Shown: positions 45,955 through 55,200 of the stretch, piece by piece
Position numbering within the stretch: the stretch's first letter is position 1
Layout: every line of letters begins with the position of its first letter
Notes under the pieces: model-generated
Told to the model about the DNA's origin: nothing
Seen by the model: only the letters and a program-made list of their open reading frames with translations
Database searches by the model: none
Source of the DNA: Branchiostoma floridae
Taxonomy: Eukaryota; Chordata; Leptocardii; Amphioxiformes; Branchiostomatidae
DNA length: 64,000 bases
Assembly: GCF_000003815.2 (NCBI RefSeq)
Contig: NC_049983.1
Coordinates: forward strand, 20,054,338-20,118,337
Reading direction: 5' to 3'
Translations under genes and position numbers: made by a program

Positions 45955-46673
45955 GGCTGTGAAAAGGAGAGTTGAATGCACCAATGCTGAGGATGTCCCT
46001 TTCCACATAGATTGCTTTGTACCATTCATCAAGGAAGGCGCTCCGCCGTGGAATAATGACACCAGCCTAAAGCCATGTATCCTCTCATCTGCAAATGACT
46101 GGCAAGTCAGAGTGGACCTAGAGGGTGAAGGGAGCTTCCCAGAAGAAATGGCAGTGACTTTGCTCCGTCCTGACATTACAATATGGTCGGAAAGTGCCAA
46201 AGAAGTGGTGATTGGAGAATTGACTGTACCTTGGGAGGACAATGTAGATGCTGCCCATGAGAGGAAGCTGACCAAGTATGCAGAGTTGTGTGAAGTATGT
46301 AAAGACAGAGGGTTAAAAGCTTCATGCTACCCATTTGAGGTCAGCTGCCGGAGTTTTGCTGCAACATCCTTTCAAAAATGGCTGAGAGTGCTAGGGTGCA
46401 AAAGGAAGGAAATCAAGTCTGTCACAAGAGCTGCAGTAGAAGCGGCTGAAACGGGTTCTGCATGGATCTGGAACAAGTACATCCAGGTCAAAAAAGGCTG
46501 CAACATAGCCATTCTGTAACTCACCAGTGGGAGGTGGTGTACCAAGCACTGCTGGCCCCCCACCCCGAGGGAATATTGATCTTAATGGGCTGAAATTTCC
46601 AATGACGGGTGGTGATCAACTGATGATCCCACTGGTGAGGCACACAATAACATCAAGTGTGTATAATTCAACT
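45955..46673 (+). mobile_element. 5'-truncated retro-insertion with 24-bp target duplications
   Basis: Flanked by near-perfect direct repeats (GGATCGTCATAATT(C/T)TAGCATGTA) at 45931-45954 and 46674-46697. It begins mid-frame, carries an intact ORF end, and has a 3' part with a 13-bp inverted repeat (CTCACCAGTGGGA at 46520-46532 and 46627-46639). No poly(A). Confidence 0.75.
45959..46519 (+). CDS. retroelement-associated nuclease-like ORF (5' truncated)
   Basis: An uninterrupted frame of 187 codons including TAA. The first codon here is GTG just after an in-frame stop, so the true start was lost by 5' truncation. Key stretch: LRPDITIWSES, VIGELTVPWED, HERKLTKYAEL, YPFEVSCRSF. From memory, this pattern recurs as a C-terminal domain in repeat-borne reverse-transcriptase proteins of fishes, corals and lancelets. 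The RPD...ExT arrangement looks like a PD-(D/E)XK-type nuclease with Thr in the Lys place; this is inference. Absence of stops suggests a young insertion. It is not a host gene as far as I can see. Confidence 0.6.
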   Translation: MKRRVECTNAEDVPFHIDCFVPFIKEGAPPWNNDTSLKPCILSSANDWQVRVDLEGEGSFPEEMAVTLLRPDITIWSESAKEVVIGELTVPWEDNVDAAHERKLTKYAELCEVCKDRGLKASCYPFEVSCRSFAATSFQKWLRVLGCKRKEIKSVTRAAVEAAETGSAWIWNKYIQVKKGCNIAIL

Positions 46674-46728
46674 GGATCGTCATAATTTTAGCATGTATAA
46701 TACATATAGGATGTTATTAGTTGTGTAA

Positions 46729-46830
46729 AGCTAAGGGCACAACCCGCTTTTTATATTTCAGCCATACGTAGTATGGTGACATATATATTGTCTTCGTAAT
46801 GTTTCTTCTTTCTCCTGTCAAATTTTCAAA
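46729..46830. mobile_element. fragment of Harbinger-like end joined to palindromic repeat
   Basis: AGCTAAGGGCACAACCCG (46729-46746), the end of the 11103-12093 family, runs straight into a copy of the 1024-1057 palindrome and its T/C-rich tail. Confidence 0.65.
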
Positions 46831-46935
46831 TCGAATCATCTCCGTCGTTTCTGGTGGCCTGAGTATCATCCTCCGTAGTAATTCCGTTTTTGTATTATCT
46901 TTTGACCTGGATATGCTTGGTGGCTTGTGACGTAC

Positions 46936-47110
46936 AGCTAAGGGCACAACCCGCCGTACGTGCAAATACGTGCTGTCTACGTGCCAAAACGTATGCAATA
47001 TTTTGGGTTCCGTAAGTGGTAAGGACCGCCTCCGTATGAACTCGTAGGGAATCGAAGTGATTTTGGAGCACGCAGACAGCCGTAGAACTTGCAGGAAAAA
47101 CTGTGTGCTA
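46936..47110. mobile_element. left part of a Harbinger-like element, cut by gap
   Basis: Starts AGCTAAGGGCACAACCCGCC and follows the interior of 11103-12093 (CTACGTGCCAAAACGT, CCGCCTCCGTA) until the N gap. Confidence 0.8.
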
Positions 47111-47210
47111 NNNNNNNNNNNNNNNNNNNNNNNNNNNNNNNNNNNNNNNNNNNNNNNNNNNNNNNNNNNNNNNNNNNNNNNNNNNNNNNNNNNNNNNNNN
47201 NNNNNNNNNN
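47111..47210. other. assembly gap (100 N)
   Basis: Exactly 100 N, in the middle of a mobile element. Confidence 0.98.
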
Positions 47211-48159
47211 ACATGTAGTTTAGACAGAGCTGTACGACAGATATGGCATGCTTTTTATGTTAATGATGACTTAATTTACATAATTGATGAGGACACATGT
47301 GTTTCTAGTGTTTTCCATAATAGGGTTTTTATGCACGTAAAATAGATAATTCATGGCAGGTGCAGCATTAACGTATGCTAAATATAAAAATAAGAGTCTA
47401 ATTTGCATAATCAATGTGACAATGCCATAATTCCATAGTGGTTAATGGTGGGGATTATCTAATTCACATGTGTAAGTTAGTTATTGATGTACACGACGAT
47501 GCACCAAGTATGTAACTGTGCAAGTTATTTGCCTGATTTATAATAGGATGTAACTATGGAATTTTGCGAAACTTGGACATCTACACATACGATAAATACA
47601 TTTTTGGTTAAGAGGACCACCATACAAAATAGATTATGGTAGCAAGTTACAGTATTATTTGCATATTCAATGAAACAATTAGATGAAAATTTGTGCGCTC
47701 CAGCCAATAACGAGGACATAGACTCTGTTGTGACATGTTTCATTTGTAGGTGTTTCAACAGTGTATATGATTCAACAGTGGCGGATTTACTTGCAGTTAA
47801 TGTACGTAATGACGACTGGTACCCTCTTTCGGCCATGCAGCTCGCCCTGCAGCAGGAGTTGCACAGCGTGTAATTTGACCTCACATTGCAACTTGCATGA
47901 CGTACATAGAACAAAGTACAGACATTTTTCATCGCAGTTAAAATATCGTGATGATTACTTCCACTTTCAGCCATGGTTTCTAATGATAACTAGCAAATTT
48001 AGACTACATCACTTTTAACCTCAGTTGTGCTGTAACTAGTCCAACTACCAGCTTCAGTTAAGACCTTTCAATACCTACTTCAACGAATAAGTCCAAACCG
48101 TTCCGCCATTCCCTTCTTACTAATTCTCACGTCGCCAGTGTTTTTTTTTAAAAACCACG
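47211..48159. other. AT-rich element debris, no gene
   Basis: Octamer-bearing fragments like those of 22381-23290 at about 47260-47480, then nothing recognisable. Confidence 0.5.
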
Positions 48160-48188
48160 CTTTTTGATAATGGTTTACTTCTTGATTA

Positions 48189-48432
48189 GGCCCCCTTTCC
48201 ACTAGGACGGCGATCGTGCTGCGCTCTCACTGCGACGTAAATAACATATGTGAAACCTTCGCTTTCACACTGGGTATATCATACAAAACGTAAAAGTGTG
48301 ATGGAGAAGACAACAAAACACACAAAGTGTAACAAGATTCGTTTATTTTCGATACAATTCGTTGAAAGATGTGTCATATTGTAGGTCGCAGAGAGAGCGC
48401 GGCGAGAGCGCCGTCCTAGTGGAAAGGGGGTA
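48189..48432. mobile_element. MITE with TTA target duplication (244 bp)
   Basis: Inverted ends CCCCCTTTCCACTAGGACGG; TTA at 48186-48188 and 48433-48435. The gene B flank has the empty site (TCTTGATAATGTGACAAAT near 23661), which confirms the borders. Confidence 0.85.
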
Positions 48433-48709
48433 TTATGAGACAAATAAAACCCTCTCAGATGGGTCCTAAACGGGTAACTTAAGGCAAAGGATTGATATTG
48501 TTAAAGTTTATCCATGGAAGAAAAGCAATTTCAACCTGTTGCTTTATGTATTGATCACTTTAAAAAAGGGACTACAGCGTTAGAAATGACTCATGAAATA
48601 TCCATGTATCCAGTACATGTAATCACACAGGACCATACCATGTTAAGCTAGTGACAGGAGTCAATTGATGATTGTATTTGAATTCTTGTGTGTTTTTTCC
48701 GGTGCAGAA

Positions 48710-49238
48710 ATGGCGGCAGCCGACGAGAAGATCGCTCCGGGCGGAGAGGACAAGCCCGGGGAGGATGTGGACATCAGTAAGCTGAGTTCAGCACGTATAC
48801 GCCCTGTGGCCGTCGAGCACACGCCAGCTCCCAAACGTCGTGAGAAAAGAAGGGCAGAATTGCCCTCTACCCCTGCAAAAGGCATCGAGAAAGATCCTAA
48901 ACTCCGGCGCAAAGCTGTGTGTGAGACAAAACTTGGCCCACCCGGTGCCGACAGCGCCCCGCACCCTGGTCCACCCGAGCCCCGGTACCTGCATATAGGA
49001 GACCACATAGTGGAGTGCCCGGAGTACGACAAGACGTCTGTTTACGACAAACATGAGGATGTCCGCGGGTACAAGGAAGAGGGAGTTGACTACGACTCAC
49101 CCGGAGACCACATAGTGGAGTGTCCGGAGCACCGAGAGGAGTCCGTTTACGACAAACCTGAGGATGTCCGCGGGTACAAGGAGGAGGGGAAAGACTACGG
49201 CACCCCCGAGGAAGTAAGCTTTGCTAACAAGGCTAAAG
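48710..49238 (+). CDS. gene C exon 1: cytoplasmic tail with duplicated tyrosine module
   Basis: 529 bp ending AAAG|GTACGT, phase 1. A 105-bp unit is present twice in tandem (48998-49102 and 49103-49207), beginning GDHIVECPE each time. YLHI at residue 93 replaces YLQI. Confidence 0.87.
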
Positions 49239-52200
49239 GTACGTGTTGATAAACGTACAAGTAATGAATAGTCATAACTGCTACATTCAATCGGGTCAGA
49301 CAGTTACAACATTCTATTTGGCATAGGTATGAGATCGCCCAACTCTACTTCAAAATTAAAAACAACAGCATTGGGTAAATACTTAGCATCAACCATGGTA
49401 TGGGGTCATCAGGCTCGTGTTCCATATCTCTTAGTTTTTGTGGGCCCTTTAAAAATTAATGTTTTATCTTTAACATGTCATTCAACAATTTGTACTTTCA
49501 GATATGACATCACATTATGAGTAATAAATCTTAAATGTCCAGACAATGGTGTATATTTTATTGGTTGCATAATACATTAATGCTTGTAACGGGGGTCATC
49601 TATTGGGGGACCCTGATTTATGCAAATGTACTATTGCTTCTGGCTTCATAGTGGTATGTCCTTACATCATGTTTTTTTTAATGTTTCTATACATATGCAC
49701 GTAAAGGACATTTGCATTCCCAACGGAATATTACGATTTCTCTTTCTATTCCTTTCCGAAAGGATCTGTTCAAGAAATGATATTTTTCCATCACTGCTGG
49801 GTTATTGTTGAGGTACTGTTGGTAAATGCATGCTGAAAGGCGACAGCGGATAATTAGAGTGTTTAATGTTGTACTTTGAAAACTCGTGAAGCTGGTATTG
49901 TTTTTGGGGTGTGTGTGTGTGTTCGTGTGTGCGCGTTCGTATGTGTGTGTGTGTGTGTGTAACGTTATGTGTGTTGTGTGTGTGTGTGTAACGTTATGTG
50001 TTGTGTGTGTGTGTGTGTGTGTAACGTTATGTGTGTTGTACGTGTGCACGTCGGTGAGTGACGTATGTTTGGGTGTAATAACAACTAGTTATCTTTTGCG
50101 TTCTACCTTAGCGCGTGTCGTTGGCATGTGGAACAAGGTGACAGTTAGTACATTGATTCTGCTTGCACTGGGCTGTGGCATCTTGATGATTGCGTCAGTT
50201 ATCACCGCTTCAGTCCTGGCAACTCATCTCATACATGAGAAAAAGGTAGTTTACGTTTAGCTCGGATTTTCTATACTATACTATAAGACACTATGAACAT
50301 GTTACTCACCTCAATTATCGACTGAACACCAGTCATCAGGACCATTTCCCACAACCATATGGAGATATCTTCAATTTACAGGGCCATTATATATACTCAT
50401 TCAGGAATGGTGTTGTTGACACAGGTCTCACTTCTGCTTTGTGCACGTAAGTGTACGAATTATGATTTCTATATTGCCGGTGGCTCATCAAAAATATTCT
50501 TAAACCGACTTCTGTCGTAGCTTTCACTCGACCAATGGACAATATACGATTCTTCAGGGCTGTAGTAACGATGCAGTAGGATTTTCATTACACCACACCT
50601 TAAGAAGTATGAATTGATGCAACCATACATGCAAAGTTGTGACCCTGATCTTACACGTTGTTCGTATGGCTGTAGAATACATTCGATTCAAAGATGCAAG
50701 CAGGCATGATGGTCTCAAAAACACCTGGCCCTCCATCGTCCATGGCATTCTTCAACCACAGCAGCTCTGCCTCTCTTGTTGCCAAATATCAACCGGAATC
50801 AGCAGATTTATTTGCAAACACCACCGAGACCCTGCCTGTAACCGTCACATTTCTGTCAACTACAGGTAAGCAATGTTAGTTTGAGATTTCAAATGCTGAT
50901 CTACGCTAACCAGAACCCTAAACATGCTGGTTGTCTATTGTCTAAAACAGGTGGCGAGGAGAGAGTGTAAAAAGCGAGTGCGACACCACGACTTGTCATT
51001 CTGTAGAAGGCGTTGTAGTGAAAAGTCAAAACCGGCGCGTCTCTGCTGTCATCTTCCCGAGTTCTAACAGAATATAACATTAGGTAATCTATGTTAACAT
51101 AGGCTTCTGACCACATTGGTGCAACGATAACAAAGTCCCGATATCCAAACCCCTTTTAGGGCAACATGAGGTGGCAGACTCCACCCAAAATACTTCTTTG
51201 CGACATTTCAAGTACCCACAGGCCAAGCATCACTGAGGATTTTTGGTATTGCTGAATCGCGCATATTGAGAAAACCCAAAACACATAGACACACAGATAT
51301 ACAGACATGCAGACATACTTACGCAGATACACACACACACACACAGAGACTCACTGATAGACAGACTTGCCGCAGATAATAAGGTATTTGGTACTTTGTT
51401 TCACTACAGACATGATTGGATGTGTGCAGAAGCCCTGTCAGCATGGAACCTGTGTGAACAAGGATACTGGTTACAGCTGCATCTGCCTTCCGGGATGGAC
51501 TGGACAAAACTGCCAGCAAGGTGACTTGCGTAAACATTCATTCACTCACTCACTCACTCACTCACTCACTCACTCACTCACTCACTCACTCACTCACTCA
51601 CTCACTCCTTGCAGCGAAAGATTTTGTAACACATGCACTGTTAGTCAGCTCTAGAATGTATTTTCATGTACATATAGCATCAATGTACCTGGTATTGCTC
51701 AATATGTACATTCCTTTATGCTGAATGTGTGTATTCCCTTATTTTCCGTTATGGCGTCACCTTTATTATCCTACAACTACAGTAACTTCACTCTGGTTCT
51801 GTCCCTGATGCTGAAATGTCATAAACACCGATCATCCCCTGCTAACTTCACACTGATCATATCCTTGGTGTTGAGTTTAGATGTACACTGATTATCCTCC
51901 TAGCGACTTCACACTGGTCCTGTCCATGGAACTGAACCTACAATTACATTGATTGTTATTCTAATTACTTAGATTTAGACTAATTGACCCCTGCTAACTT
52001 CACACTAGTAATTTGTCCATGTTACTAACACTGATTATCCTTCACATGACTCCCATTCCCACTGGTTATTACCTACAGGCGTCACACCGGTCCTGTCTCT
52101 AGTGCTGAGCACAATGCTAACTTATGCTTCGTTTTGACACAGACCGGAATGAGTGTGCCTCGAACCCATGCCAACATGGACGCTGTGTGAACCAAGATGG

Positions 52201-55200
52201 CGGCTACAAATGTATCTGTGACCCTGGATGGACTGGACGAAACTGTCAGCAAGGTGAGTTCTTTTTGTATAGCAGTCCATCTTTAAATGCGATGTAGCTG
52301 GAGTGTTCATCAAACGTAGCTGTAGGCTGTAGCTGTGCATCATGTGCTGTAGATGCTTGTCAGTTTGTTCCATTTTTATCCTGTCCCTGGTGCTGAACGT
52401 AGATTCAAATTGATTATCCTTTTACTGGCTTCATACTAATTTTGTCTTTGGTGCTGACATTGCATAAACAGTAATCAAACCTAAAACCCTGGTTCAGAAC
52501 TCACATTCACGATGATTATCCTCCTACTTACTTCACACTGGTCCTAAACTCACATTCACTAATCATCCTCCTACAAATTTCACAGTGGTCGTGTCCCCGG
52601 TGCTAAACTCACATTCAAACTGACCATCCTCCTACTAACTTCACACTGGTCCTGTCCCTGGTGCTGAATTTATATTCACACTGGTTATCCTCTTAGGGAC
52701 TTCACACTGGTCCTGTCCATGGAACTGAGCCTACATTTACATTCTAACTACCTACATTTAGACTAGTAATCCCCCTACTAACTTCACATTGGTTCTGGCC
52801 CTGGTACTGAACTTCCCTTAACACCGACTATTCTTCAAATGACTCACATCCACACTGGTTATTCCCCAACACACAGCACACCGGTCCTGTCTCAAGTGAT
52901 GTGCAGAATACTAACTCATGTCCCGTTTCGACACAGATCAGAATGAGTGTGCCTCTAACCCCTGCCAACATGGACGCTGTGTAAACCAAGACGGTGGCTA
53001 CAAATGTATCTGCAGGCCTGGGTGGACTGGACGAAACTGTGAGAGAGGCGAGTTTGTCTTGTGTAGCAGTCCAGCTATAAATGTGGTGTAACTGGAGTGT
53101 TTTGATACTCATCTTACGTTACCTGTTGTAGATGCTTGTCAGTCTGTTCCATTCTACGGCCCTGTCCATGGTGCTAAACTTACATTCACGTTGGTTATCC
53201 TTCTACTAACTTCACACTGGTTCTGAAATAACTTCACACTGGTTCTGTCCCTGGCACTGAATGCACGTTTATATTGATGATCTTTTTCAATTTTTAAAAA
53301 ATTCCAATGACTTCACACTGGTTCTGCACCTAAAGCTGAACTTACATTAACATTGGTTGTCCTCTATTATCTTCACACCCGTATTGTCCCTAGTGCTGAG
53401 CACAATAGCATTTTTCTATTTGACACAGACCGGAATGAGCGTACATCGAACCCATGCCAACATGGACGCTGTGTGAACGAAGATGGCGGCTACAAATGTA
53501 CCTGTGAACCTGGATGGACTGGACGAAACTGTGAGAAAGGTGAGGTCTTCTTGTAAAGCCGTCCATCTTTATATGTGGTGTGACTGTGGTGTAAATACCC
53601 GACATCTAACGTTATGTGTTGTAGATACTTTTAAGTTTGTTCCATCCTATGACCCTGTCCCTGGTGCTGAAAGTACATTCACCTTTATTATCCTCATACT
53701 AACTTCACACTGGATGCTGATATTACATAAACACTAGCTTAACACTGGTCATGTCCTTTGTGCTGAACTTATATGCACACCGATCATCCTCCTGCTAACT
53801 TCACATTGGTTCTGTCTTTGGTGCTGAACGTGCATTCACACTGATTATCCTTCAAATTCTAATGGCTTCCCTCTAGTCCTGTCATTAATGCTGAACTTAC
53901 ATTAACATTGATTGTCTTCACACCGGTCATATCTGTGGCGATAACACAATATTTGTTTCCTCTTTGACGTAGACCTGAACGAGTGTATCTGGAAACCATG
54001 TCAACATGGACGCTGTCTGAACCAAGATGGCGGCTACAAATGTACCTGTGACCCTGGATGGATTGGACGAAACTGTCAGCAAGGTGAGTTCTTTTTTGTG
54101 TAGCAGTCAAACTCTAACTGCAGTGTTCCTGGAATTTCTTCCTACATTGAATTTTTTACCCGACAGACTCTTTGGAAATAAAGTATAAATGTCTGGCATT
54201 TTCGGCTGTAGAAGCTTTTCAGTTTGTTCCATTTAAAACAACAACTTACTTTCCGTTATCTCACAGACATAAATGCGTGTATGAGGAACGCATGCCAACA
54301 TGGACGCTGTGCGAACCAAGATGGCGACTACAACTGTACCTGTGACCCTGGATGGACTGGGCACAACTGTCAGCAAGGTGAGTTCCTCTTGTATAGCAGA
54401 GAAAGTTTGAACTTTCAACTTTACATTTAAACTTTGTTAACGGTAATATAAGTCATTTAGTCAAGAATCTCAGACTAGTAAAGGAAGGAAATATCATGTT
54501 GTGGAATTCGTTTCTGCATTAGTCGTTAGGCCCTTGTCTAATTGGCTATGTCGGCGAATATTCTCCCTATAGCCATCGTAGTTAGTCTGTTGCAGCAGTA
54601 AAGGTTTTATATCCAGTCTGATTTTTTTTCTTCTTCTGTTGTCAGTTTCAAGATCATTGGTCCAATTAACTACCCGTTTGTTTGTCTGGAAACAATAATA
54701 AATTAGCAAACTGTACTTTCCTGTTCCAACACAGACCAGAATGAATGTACCATAAATCCCTGCCAACATGGACGCTGTGTGAACAATGATGGTAGCTACA
54801 GGTGTATCTGCAGCCCACGATGGATTGGACAGAACTGTCAGCTAGGTGAGGTCGTTTTGTGTGTCGGTCTAACTGTAAATGGCGAGTTTTAAAATTCTGT
54901 TTGTTGTAGACGATTGTCAATTTGTTCCATTTTGCTGGCCCTCTCCTTGGTGCATTCACCCTGATCATCCTCCTTACCACCTTTACAACTTTCCTTATGT
55001 TGGGCACAAAAACTATTTTCCGTTTTGACACAGACCTGAATGAATGTACCAGGAAGCCATGCCAACATGGACGCTGTGTGAACCAAGATGGCGGCTACAA
55101 ATGTATCTGTGACCCTGGATGGACTGGACAGAACTGCCAGCAAGGTGAATTCTATTCTAATTTTGGAAAATAAAGGCTTAGCCCATTCAGATTGAACAGA

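Larger units (their letters stand above)
37607..48159. other. 10.5-kb block absent from the gene B unit
   Basis: Gene C and gene B flanks align up to TTTCTTCTTTTT (37606 versus about 23646) and again from TTTTTGATAATGG (48160). Everything between is unique to the C unit: LINE and retro-ORF remnants, DNA elements and two gaps. Left edge GGCGACG and CGTCGCC near 48130 could be short inverted ends, but this is weak. Confidence 0.6.
51765..53960 (+). repeat. intronic degenerate repeat in gene C (about 62-bp unit)
   Basis: Fills the introns between EGF exons (51765-52130, 52380-52920, 53120-53420, 53640-53960) with units like CACACTGGTCCTGTCCCTGG and CTGAACTTACATTAACATTG. Confidence 0.7.
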
